Assembly (NCBI GenBank): GCA_947179155.2
Contig: OX359285.1
Coordinates: forward strand, 7,270,731 to 7,334,730
From: Hedera helix
Lineage: Eukaryota; Streptophyta; Magnoliopsida; Apiales; Araliaceae
DNA length: 64,000 nt
Direction of reading: 5' to 3'
Shown here: positions 1 through 8,934 of the stretch, piece by piece
Layout: the number at the start of each line of letters is the position of its first letter
Position numbering within the stretch: the stretch's first letter is position 1
Program-made: the position numbers and the translations under genes
Notes under the pieces: generated by a model
The model's input: only the letters and a program-made list of their open reading frames with translations
Told to the model about the DNA's origin: nothing
Databases searched by the model: none

Positions 1-555
1 TGGAACCCTAGCTTTCCTTCTCTTCCTTCTTATGAACTCTCTATTTTCTCTCTTCTTGGCTAGCTTGCGTATGAATGAAGAACAAAGCTGATAACTTATC
101 TATTATATACATAATGAGTCTAATTCTTAATCTCAACAACTAACCATGCATAGTTAACTTAACTCATGCATGGTTAGGGACATATAAGTCATCTTACAAC
201 ATTAGCTAAGGACATGATAGTCATTACACCATCTTGGGACACAATTGTCATCTCTTAGGATGTTAAGGGTAACTTAGTCATTTCCCCAAAAATCTAGATA
301 ATTAATTCCTATGAAATTTCTTAAAAATCAATGTTTGCTCATTTTAATTCCAATTCAAATCCATTTTAATCCAAATTTGTTTCATAAATCTTACATTTAA
401 TTTTATCATTCCATAGTCCATACCCCACTTGTCCTAAATTGCTTGTCACACCTCAAAATATTTAACTTCCATTAATTACTCCATCGAACAAAATTCAATA
501 TCCATTTATAAATTATAATTTCATATATTTCAAAATGCGTATCATTACACTTACA
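1..555 (-). mobile_element. Probable LTR fragment (minus strand), left part outside window
   Basis: No open reading frame. Read on the minus strand, the block starts at 555 with TGTAAGTGTAATG, has a TATA-like TATATAATAG near 98-108, and then runs into a purine-rich leader ending in CTAGGGTTCCA at position 1. That order (TG start, long AT-rich U3, TATA box, purine-rich R/U5) is what an LTR of a gypsy element looks like. Copia coding sequence begins immediately at 556, so the copia is broken here by this insertion or by a deletion. The far end and any target duplication lie outside the window; the family assignment is inference. Confidence 0.4.
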
Positions 556-1743
556 AACTGAAAATGCAAGGAGGCTCTGCATTGACCCTATATGATGTAC
601 TTTATGCGCCGGATGTTCGATATAATTTATTTTCTGTTTTGTCAGTACTTTATTTAGGCTATTCTATTAGTTTTGAGAACAATGTTGTAATAATTTCGCA
701 TGGGACAAATATTTTTGGATATGATTTTATGATTTTGGATACTGTTGATTCTAGCATTAATAGTAATGATTCATATTCCTCACTTGTTGAGAATGATAAT
801 GTTAGTTCAATTCAATGGCATGCTAGATTATGCCACATTAGACATGATAGAATGACTACGTTAGCTCGAGCAGGTCTTTTAGGCCCACTCGCTAAGGTTA
901 ATCTACCTACTTGTGAACACTGTTTAGTAGAAAAGTCAACCAGAAAACCATTTGGTAAATCCAATATGGTAGAAACACCATTGCAACTTATTCACACAGA
1001 CATTTGTGGCCCTATGAATGTAAAAGAAAGGCATGGACGTTCCGACTTTCTCACAATGATAGATGACTATACGTGCTTCGGATACACTTTATTGATCTCT
1101 CATAAGTCTGAGGCATTAGAATGCTTTAAATGTTATTTGATTGAAGTCGAGAAACAGTTAGATAAAAGTGTTAAGTAACTTCGAACTGACTGAGGCCACG
1201 AGTATTTGTCTGATCATTTCAAGGAACTATGTGAAGAAAGGGGGATAATCAGGCAACTGACAATCCCTAGAACTCCGCAACCAAATGGTGTAGCGGAGAG
1301 GAGAAACCGAGCATTATTAGACATGGTTAGGTCTATGATAGCGCAGACAAATTTGCTTATCTCCTATTGGGGTGATGCATTGTTGACTGCGATATATACA
1401 CTTAATTGTGTGCCTTCAAAATTGGTTAAGTCCACCCCATATGAATTATGAACAGGTAGAAAGCCCGAATTGGGATATATGCGACCTTGGGGATCAGCAT
1501 CTTATGTGCACAACACTTCTCATGAATATGGAAAGTTGGGTCTGAGGGGTAAGAAATGTATCTTTGTAAGATATTCTGAACACTCCAAAGGCTATGTGTT
1601 CGTTAGAGAGCATGCTGATGGGACTGTATCGGAGATAAAGTCACGAGATACAGATTTCCTTGAGATGAATTTTTCTAATAGAGGTGATGTAAGCAAAGAG
1701 ATGAACTTTTATGTGATGGAGGAAGATTTGGGCACCCCAGGTC
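556..1743 (+). pseudogene. Copia pol remnant: GAG-pre-integrase and integrase
   Basis: One frame (ATG at 564) reads DVLYAPDVRYNLFSV, then a GAG-pre-integrase segment (WHARLCH, CEHCLVEKSTRKPF) and the integrase core start (HTDICGPM, DDYT). Stops interrupt the same frame at about 1176-1178, 1191-1193 and 1449-1451; the last two look like CGA-to-TGA and TGG-to-TGA changes within otherwise conserved integrase text (NGVAERRNR, STPYEL-stop-TGRKP). Coding resumes to 1743, where the gypsy LTR interrupts it. Not functional. Confidence 0.85.
1739..1743. repeat. Left target-site duplication AGGTC of gypsy element
   Basis: AGGTC directly precedes the 5' LTR start TGTAAG and is repeated at 11859-11863 directly after the 3' LTR end CACA. 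Five-base duplications are the usual gypsy signature. Confidence 0.9.
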
Positions 1744-4672
1744 TGTAAGACCCCGAATTTTATGAAATACAAAATTTAATTTTTCTTCACATATTTTTTT
1801 TTTTTGAAACAGTAAGTGGTTAAATTAACACAATTGAAAGTTAAGGATGTTATGTGCAAATTTTATTTTGTTGGACAATATTCGCTTTGTCGGGGAATAT
1901 TCGTTTGGTCGGGGAATATTCGTGCCGTACGACGGCGCCGAAATAATAAATTATTGGTGGACCCCACAACGGAATATTTGTCGGATATAGAAAACGACAG
2001 AAGTAACCTTTTTAAATAAAAATAGTCAACGGAACTGTTAAAATACCGGTGATAAAAGAATAGTAGCATACGGTAGTTTATGGTATTTTCTGTAGCACAC
2101 GGTACTCTACAGTAACACACGGTATTGCATAGTGTCTCATATTATTGGTCTGATAATTGACACCGTAACTGTTACGCATCATTTCATCGATAATTGTCAC
2201 TGCATAATATTTTATATTATCAATTCAATAATTGTTGTTACACAGTATTTTGCATTATTGATTTAATAATTGTCATTACACTGTATTTTATATCATTGAG
2301 TCAATAATTGTTGTTGCACTGTTTTTAAAATTATTGAACCTAATAATTGTCACAGTAACATATGCACAGTAATTCACATTATTGAATCAATAATTGTCAT
2401 TACACAGTAACGTATGCTTTATTTTACATTATTGTTATCTCTATTATGATGTTATTTAAACAGTTGTATTTCATTAGTTTATTGACTTGATATCTAAGAG
2501 CTAACTATACTGTATTTATAACAATTAGTCATAATAATTGAATTGATAAAGTTATTTGTTTATAATATAAAGTTAGGTGATTATTAGGTGATATGAAATG
2601 AATGGTATAGATTAAAGTGTGAATTATTGTTGAATAATTGAATTGATTTGTTTATAATATAAAGTTAGGTGATTATTAGGTGATATGAAATGAATGGTGT
2701 AGATTAAAGTGTGAATTATTGTTGAATAATTAAATTGATTTGTTTATAATATAAAGTTAGGTGATTATTAGGTGATATGAAATGAATGGTGTAGATTAAA
2801 GATAATATAATATTTGAAATGGATGGTGTAGATTAAAAGGTGATCTTTAAATGAATGGTTTAGATTAAATGAATGATAAGATTTTTGGCTATAAATAGAA
2901 GCATTAACTTAAGGATTTTTCATAAACTTCCTTACTTGTTCTTTCTTTCTCTCTCTAAATACTTCTTGTGAAAGTTCTCTCTAAGTGTGCTTAAGTCATC
3001 TTGAGTATTTGTGAAGATCTATAAGTATACGTGTACTGTTCAAGTTAATCAACCTCATCCAGTCACGTGTTACGGTAAGGGATACCATCTTTTTCATCTT
3101 CCATTATTCAAACATACTATGGTAAGGGATTATCATTATTTGATTCTCGATAATAATATTGTTTCTTCCTTACTCATAAGATGTGCCTTTTATTTCCATG
3201 TATTAAATTGTGGGAATAACCTTACGGAGCGGATTGCCGCCTGTTGGTGAATAACCTTTCGTATTCATTCATTATTAATCTCTGAGAATAACCTTACGGA
3301 GCGGATTGCCGCCTGTTTGGTGAATAACTCTTTGTACTCAAATTCTATTAAATTGTGGGAATAACCTTACGGAGCGGATTGCCGCCTGTTTGGTGAATAA
3401 CTCTTTGTACTCAAATTCTATTAAATTGTGGGAATAACCTTACGGAGCGGATTGCCGCCTGTTGGTGAATAACCCTTTGTATTAATTTCCTTCACCTTTT
3501 GTTAATCAAACCTGCTACGGTAAGGGATATTATTTTCTTTCATACTCCTAAATCGAAATTTATTATGGAACTATTGCTTCTATAATTCCTGAAAATATTA
3601 TATGTTCCATAATAGTTGAACTTCATTATTTCAACTGAACCTTCCTATTTACGTGAACCTTTCTATTGAATTGTAACCGTTATTCTGAACTGTGGATCTT
3701 GAATATCATTTTTAAATTTCACTCCACATCATGTTGACAATTTGGACATTATTTGAATCTGTACAAAGTAAACTTCTGATACTTATTGTTATCCTATTTC
3801 TTCTGTTCATCATTTATATCATTCTAATCATTCAAAAAATCAAGCTGTTGTGAATATCTGTGGCCGGGGGCACAGATGTGATATATTTGTTGAACAGATG
3901 ATAGGTTAAAGGCGATATAATAGGTTAAAGGCGATACATCTGTTCGGTGTCTTTTATGGCACGTGGTGAATGTTCTCTTTGGCCCGTAGTGCAAAGATGA
4001 ATTGTTGTTTGGTATGATTATGACCAAAGGCTGAATCTGGTATAATCATGACCGTTGGTGTTATATTGAATGTCTTTGGCCCGTAGTGCAAAGATGAACT
4101 GTTGATCTGCATGATTATGATCAGGAACTGTGAATTTGTATTATCTTGACTAATGATATTTCAGATGATAAAAGTTGATGATGTTTTTCCTAAAAAGAGA
4201 ACCGAGTGGACATTATAGTCTGCATTATTCTTCTAATAGATTACTCATTCCGCTGCTATTATTGATCTGAACGTTGTTTAAGAATTTAACTGCAGTTTTT
4301 GATATAAACCTTGTAGTCTATTGTATTCTATCAAGAACTCAACTGTTGAAGACTAATGATAATTTATTCGTCATTATCTTAGTCATGATATTCTTTACTG
4401 GGCTATTTGAGCTCACCCTTTCTTTTGTTCCATTGTTTTTCAACAGGAGATGAAAACATAACAGGGTCTAGCCGGGGAATGGAGTGAGGGTCCGAGGAAT
4501 AGTTATCATAGTCTTCACGTTTTGTAAAATAGTGTGGCAATAATAGTGAAGACTTAGTTGTGTATTATTATACACTGTATTGTTGTACGTTGTGCTTTGT
4601 TGTAATAATTTTGTTGTAGTCTTTTGACGACTCAAGTTTGGGCTGTGTGGACTCAGATTTGGGGGCGTCACA
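1744..4672 (+). repeat. 5' LTR of the gypsy element
   Basis: Begins TGTAAGACCCC, ends GCGTCACA, 2929 bp. Contents in order: short repeats around GTCGGGGAATATTCG (about 1890-1925); a run of direct repeats built on ATAATTGTCATTACAC (about 2140-2410); about 2.7 copies of a roughly 92-bp tandem unit (about 2553-2800); a TATA box at 2890; and four copies of a roughly 73-bp unit with the GC-rich core CGGAGCGGATTGCCGCCTG (about 3211-3475). No coding capacity recognised; short ORFs here are repeated identically in the 3' LTR. Confidence 0.93.
2890..2898 (+). promoter_or_regulatory. TATA box of gypsy 5' LTR
   Basis: TATAAATAG at 2890-2898, followed about 30-40 bases later by a CT-rich stretch (TTCTTTCTTTCTCTCTC). 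This is the expected U3/R boundary layout of a plant LTR. The same motif is at about 10076-10084 in the 3' LTR. Start site is inferred. Confidence 0.6.
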
Positions 4673-4674
4673 GT

Positions 4675-4686
4675 TGGCATCAGAGC
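4675..4686 (+). other. Primer binding site, initiator tRNA-Met type
   Basis: TGGCATCAGAGC begins two bases after the 5' LTR end. It differs at one base from TGGTATCAGAGC, the usual plant initiator-Met primer site. Confidence 0.8.
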
Positions 4687-4871
4687 TTAGGGATATGGTC
4701 TTTAATGGAGATCTGGGGTAGAACTAGGAGGGGAGAGACGAATAGAATCAGTCACTAGTGTGTCCTACCTAAAATAGATTTTATTATCTAATGAATCGAT
4801 TTGAATGTAGGAACATGAAGAGATGAGTCAGTTTATTTGAACTAACATTTATTTTGTGACCACAGTTAATT

Positions 4872-5492
4872 ATGGCATCTGGAAATCAGGAGGTTAACTA
4901 TGAAATTACCGAAATAAATGTAGCTGCAAAACAAGAGGCGACGAATAATCTTCTTACAAACTCAGAGTTGAATCATTTGCCTAAGGCAAAAATTATGCGT
5001 GTTCTATCCAGTAAGGATGAAGGTGAAAGCTCTGCTACAGTCGTTCCAGATCCATTCTTAGAAGCAATTAAAGGAAGTAACGAACTTGCAAAAATTATTG
5101 CCTTTAATTTACTCACTAATTGGGAGAGTGATATCACCTGGTTATGCTCTATAACAAAGGATCAGAATATATGGACTTTTCATATTAGTCTTTGGGATTT
5201 ATGGTGTTCCAGCTATGATTTTCAAGATTATTTAAAAATGATGTTTCTATACTTTTGGGCGTTACAATTTAGAGGAATTCAGGTTAAGTTAGTCACTATC
5301 GTGGAAACTGCAGTCTATCGAAAATACTATTTTAATGGAAATCATTGGTACCTTACTACTGATGAAGTTGATGAATCCGAGAAACAGTTTGCTAGAAAAT
5401 TATTCAGTGGTATTCCCATGGTTGAAATACGTGAAGATCCGAATGAAGTATTCGGGATTCGATTTGACGATAACAGTCAAGAAACCGAATGA
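4872..5492 (+). CDS. ORF1 of gypsy element at the gag position, unrecognised 206-aa protein
   Basis: An intact 206-codon ORF starts 186 bases after the primer site, where gag should begin. Gag of Tekay-type elements is normally much longer and ends in a CCHC zinc knuckle; neither that motif nor any Gag core motif I know is visible. The N-terminal third is Lys/Glu/Asn-rich and polar. The middle (about residues 85-150) is rich in Trp, Tyr and Phe (TWLCSITKDQ, WDLWCSSYDF, YFWALQFRG, KYYFNGNHWY). The last 50 residues are acidic. It overlaps pol by 158 bases, with pol in the +1 frame, so pol expression would need frameshifting or re-initiation. It may be a highly diverged or internally deleted Gag, or a captured gene; no function is assigned. 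Confidence 0.6.
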   Translation: MASGNQEVNYEITEINVAAKQEATNNLLTNSELNHLPKAKIMRVLSSKDEGESSATVVPDPFLEAIKGSNELAKIIAFNLLTNWESDITWLCSITKDQNIWTFHISLWDLWCSSYDFQDYLKMMFLYFWALQFRGIQVKLVTIVETAVYRKYYFNGNHWYLTTDEVDESEKQFARKLFSGIPMVEIREDPNEVFGIRFDDNSQETE

Positions 5493-8400
5493 AGTGATAA
5501 CCGGTAAGCTATTCATAAATTCTCGTGAAGTCTATGCCATATTAAATACTGGCTCTATCCACTCTTTTATCTCACCTATATGTACTCAACGTTTAAATTT
5601 GACTATTGAAAACTTAAATCTTGTCTTATCAGTTGAAACCTCATTGGGAGAAATACCTATTACATTTACTATCTATAAATCTTGCCTAGTTCAAATCAAC
5701 AACCTCACATTACCTGTTAACCTTATTTCTTTGGAGATGCATGAATTTGATGTGATTTTAGGAATTGATTGGTTGACTACCCATCATACTAAAATTGATT
5801 GTTTTCATAAGATTATTAGTTTTCATATTCCTAATCAACCTGTCATGCAAATTCAAGCAACTAAACCATTGAAATCTATAACTGTTATTTCTAGCCATAA
5901 AGCCATTCGTTTATTGAAAAACGGATGTCAAGCCTTTTTAGCTCATGTCACTGATTTGAACAAAAATACGTCAAACTTGAATGATATTCCCATTATTAAT
6001 GAGTTTCCTGACGTTTTTCCTGAAGAACTTCCTGGCTTACCCCCAAACCGTGAAATTGATTTTTATATTGATCTTGAACCCGGTACCAAGCCCATTTCCA
6101 AAGCTCCCTACCGAATGGCTCCCATTGAACTTCAAGAGTTAAAAGTCCAACTACAGGAATTGTTGGATACCGGTTTCATTCGTCCGAGTGCATCACCTTG
6201 GGGTGCTCCTGTTCTATTTGTGAAGAAGAAAGACGGGAGTATGAGATTGTGCATTGATTACCGAGAATTGAACCATGTCACCATCAAGAACAGGTACCCG
6301 TTACCTCGGATTGATGACATGTTTGATCAATTGCAAGGCGCTCAACATTTCTCAAAGATTGATCTCCGTTCTGGATATCATCAGTTAAAGGTTAAAGTTG
6401 AGGACATTCTAAAGACTGCTTTCAGAACTCGTTATGGGCATTATGAGTTCTTAGTCATTCCTTTTGGACTAACTAATGCTCCTGCAGCTTTCATGGACAT
6501 GATGAACCGGATATTCAAGGAACATTTGGATCATTTTGTGGTTGTCTTTATTGATGACATCCTCATATACTCCAAGAGTCGCGAGGATCATGAACAACAC
6601 CTGAGATTGATACTACAAAAGCTCCGTGAAAACAAATTATATGCCAAGTTGAAGAAATGTGAGTTCTGGCTTGAGGAGGTCGCGTTTCTTGGGCATGTGA
6701 TTTCTAGTCAAGGAATATCAGTCGATCCTGCGAAGATTAAAACGGTACTAAATTGGGAACAACCCAAAACAATAACCGAAGTCCGAAGTTTTCTGGGTCT
6801 AGCTGGTTATTATCGGAGATTCGTAGAAGGATTTTCTCGAATCGCCACTCCATTAACGCAGCTTACTCGGAAAAGCACAAAATTCATATGGAGCGAGGAA
6901 TGCGAGAAAAGTTTCCAAGAACTCAAGAAGAGACTGGTTTCAGCTCCTGTTCTGACCATACCATCAGGATCAGGAGAATTTGTTATCTACAGCGATGCTT
7001 CTGGCAAAGGTCTAGGATGTGTCCTTATGCAACATGGAAAGGTTATAGCCTACGCCTCTCGACAACTCAAAGATTATGAGCAAAATTATCCTACTCATGA
7101 TCTAGAGTTGGCAGCAGTCGTTTTCGCGTTGAAGATCTGGAGACACTACTTGTACGGAGAAAAAGTGGACATCTATACGGATCATAAAAGTCTCAAGTAT
7201 TTCTTCACCCAGAAGGAACTCAACATGCGACAACGACGTTGGCTTGAGCTGTTAAAGGATTATGACCACACAATCCAGTATCACCCGGGAAAGGCGAACG
7301 TTGTAGCTGACGCTTTAAGCAGAAAATCTTATGCAAGTACAAGTGCACTGCTGACAACACAAAAGTGTATTTTGTACGACTTGCAAAAGATGGAGATAGA
7401 GCTAAAGACACCAGGGACCCACTCGAAGATTGCTCACGTGCGAGTAGAACCAACTTTAATCGATAAAATTAAAGCTGCTCAAGCTACCGATCCGGAACTG
7501 ATAAACATGATAAAGAAAGTACAAGAAGGTGCCATTCCCGAAGCAAGAATCGACGAGAAAGGAATACTTCGAGTCAACTCTCGACTCTGTGTTCCTAACG
7601 ATCCTGAATTAAAGCATAAAATCATGATGGAGGCACACAACACGCCGTTTGCAATCCACCCAGGAGGTACCAAGATGTATCGAGATCTTCGACATACATT
7701 TTGGTGGAACAATATGAAAAGAGAGATTGCGGAGTTTATCTCAAGGTGCCTAACTTGTCAACGTGTCAAGGCAGAGCATCAAGTTCCTAAAGGTCCATTA
7801 CAATCACTTGAAGTTCCCGAATGGAAGTGGGAACACATCAATATGGACTTCGTGACGGGTCTTCCAAAAGTTTCTCAAGGCTTAGATGCAATTTGGGTGA
7901 TCGTAGATAGATTGACCAAATCTGCTCATTTCTTGCCTATACGAGAAAACTTTTCACTTGAACGTCTTGCCGGTATGCACATAAATGAGATCGTGAGATT
8001 GCATGGCATGCCAGTTTCCATAGTTTCTGATCGAGATCCTAGATTCACTTCACGCTTTTGGATCAGTCTACAAAAAGCTATGGGCACTGAACTACGTTTT
8101 AGTTCTGCATACCATCCTCAAACGGACGGACAATCGGAAAGGACGATCCAGACCCTCGAAGATCTTTTGAGACTTTATGTATTAGACTTCAAAGGAAGTT
8201 GGGATAAGTACTTGCCGTTGGTGGAATTTTCTTACAACAACAGTTACCAAGCAAGCATAGGCATGGCTCCATTCGAGGCATTGTATGGAAGGAAGTGTCG
8301 CTCTCCAATATGTTGGAATGAGGTAGGAGAAGCAAAATTGTTGGGACCCGAGTTGGTACGCTTGACGACCGAAAAGATCCAAATGATCCGACAACGAATA

Positions 8401-8934
8401 CAGACCGCACAAGAACGACAAAAGAGTTATGCTGATCTTCATCGGAGAGACGAAAGTTTCAACGTCGGAGATCATGTATTCTTACATGTTTCTCCATGGA
8501 AAGGGGTTACGAGATTCGGAAAGAGAGGAAAGCTCAACCCTCGATTTATTGGCCCATTTGAAATCCTCGATCGAATAGGAACCGTAGCCTACAGACTAGC
8601 CCTACCACCAAGTATGTCTCGCATCCATAACGTTTTTCACATATCTATGTTACGTAAATATGTGAAGGACCCAAACCACGTCATTGAGTTAGAACCAGAC
8701 GTTATAGCAGAGGATTTAACATACGAGGAGATACCTGTTAAGATCCTGGATAAGAAGGAGCAGATCCTACGCTCAAAGGTTATACCTCAAGTTAAGGTTT
8801 TATGGAGGAACCAAGATACTGAGGAAATGACCTGGGAGCTAGAATCTGAGATGAAATCTAAGTATCCTTACCTCTTCGATATGTCAGGTACGTCAATTTC
8901 GGGGACGAAATTTCATAAGGAGGGGAGGTTGTAA
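5335..8934 (+). CDS. Gypsy pol polyprotein (protease-RT-RNase H-integrase-chromodomain-like)
   Basis: Uninterrupted 1199-codon ORF. The first ~50 codons overlap ORF1 out of frame and are probably not native. Aspartic protease (about residues 55-150): the expected D-T/S-G reads N-T-G (AILNTGSIHSFIS, codon AAT near 5548), with the later ILGIDWL block kept. Reverse transcriptase (about 240-440): SPWGAPVLFVKKKDG, KIDLRSGYHQ, catalytic FIDDILIYS near residue 405. RNase H (about 545-660): YSDASGKGLG and YTDHKSLKY. Integrase zinc finger H-H-C-C (about 768-815), then the D-D-E core (MDFVTGLP near 840, VSDRDPRF near 897, SERTIQTLEDLLR near 935). Chromodomain-like tail about 1120-1185. The stop codon uses the first bases of the 3' LTR. 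All polymerase and integrase motifs look intact, but the protease change may abolish processing. Confidence 0.9.
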   Translation: MEIIGTLLLMKLMNPRNSLLENYSVVFPWLKYVKIRMKYSGFDLTITVKKPNEVITGKLFINSREVYAILNTGSIHSFISPICTQRLNLTIENLNLVLSVETSLGEIPITFTIYKSCLVQINNLTLPVNLISLEMHEFDVILGIDWLTTHHTKIDCFHKIISFHIPNQPVMQIQATKPLKSITVISSHKAIRLLKNGCQAFLAHVTDLNKNTSNLNDIPIINEFPDVFPEELPGLPPNREIDFYIDLEPGTKPISKAPYRMAPIELQELKVQLQELLDTGFIRPSASPWGAPVLFVKKKDGSMRLCIDYRELNHVTIKNRYPLPRIDDMFDQLQGAQHFSKIDLRSGYHQLKVKVEDILKTAFRTRYGHYEFLVIPFGLTNAPAAFMDMMNRIFKEHLDHFVVVFIDDILIYSKSREDHEQHLRLILQKLRENKLYAKLKKCEFWLEEVAFLGHVISSQGISVDPAKIKTVLNWEQPKTITEVRSFLGLAGYYRRFVEGFSRIATPLTQLTRKSTKFIWSEECEKSFQELKKRLVSAPVLTIPSGSGEFVIYSDASGKGLGCVLMQHGKVIAYASRQLKDYEQNYPTHDLELAAVVFALKIWRHYLYGEKVDIYTDHKSLKYFFTQKELNMRQRRWLELLKDYDHTIQYHPGKANVVADALSRKSYASTSALLTTQKCILYDLQKMEIELKTPGTHSKIAHVRVEPTLIDKIKAAQATDPELINMIKKVQEGAIPEARIDEKGILRVNSRLCVPNDPELKHKIMMEAHNTPFAIHPGGTKMYRDLRHTFWWNNMKREIAEFISRCLTCQRVKAEHQVPKGPLQSLEVPEWKWEHINMDFVTGLPKVSQGLDAIWVIVDRLTKSAHFLPIRENFSLERLAGMHINEIVRLHGMPVSIVSDRDPRFTSRFWISLQKAMGTELRFSSAYHPQTDGQSERTIQTLEDLLRLYVLDFKGSWDKYLPLVEFSYNNSYQASIGMAPFEALYGRKCRSPICWNEVGEAKLLGPELVRLTTEKIQMIRQRIQTAQERQKSYADLHRRDESFNVGDHVFLHVSPWKGVTRFGKRGKLNPRFIGPFEILDRIGTVAYRLALPPSMSRIHNVFHISMLRKYVKDPNHVIELEPDVIAEDLTYEEIPVKILDKKEQILRSKVIPQVKVLWRNQDTEEMTWELESEMKSKYPYLFDMSGTSISGTKFHKEGRL
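8917..8929 (+). other. Polypurine tract of gypsy element
   Basis: AAGGAGGGGAGGT lies immediately before the 3' LTR start at 8930; it is also the last coding stretch of pol. This purine run primes plus-strand DNA synthesis in gypsy elements. Confidence 0.85.

Noticed and set aside
1816..2120. Short ORFs identical in both LTRs
   Set aside because: Noncoding LTR sequence; identity reflects LTR duplication, not coding selection.
3211..3475. Regular repeats with constant core resembling a CRISPR array
   Set aside because: The units are 73-bp LTR tandem repeats, present in both LTRs of a plant retrotransposon, with no cas genes and similar spacers.
8182..8475. Antisense ORFs across gypsy pol
   Set aside because: Shadows of the conserved integrase reading frame.
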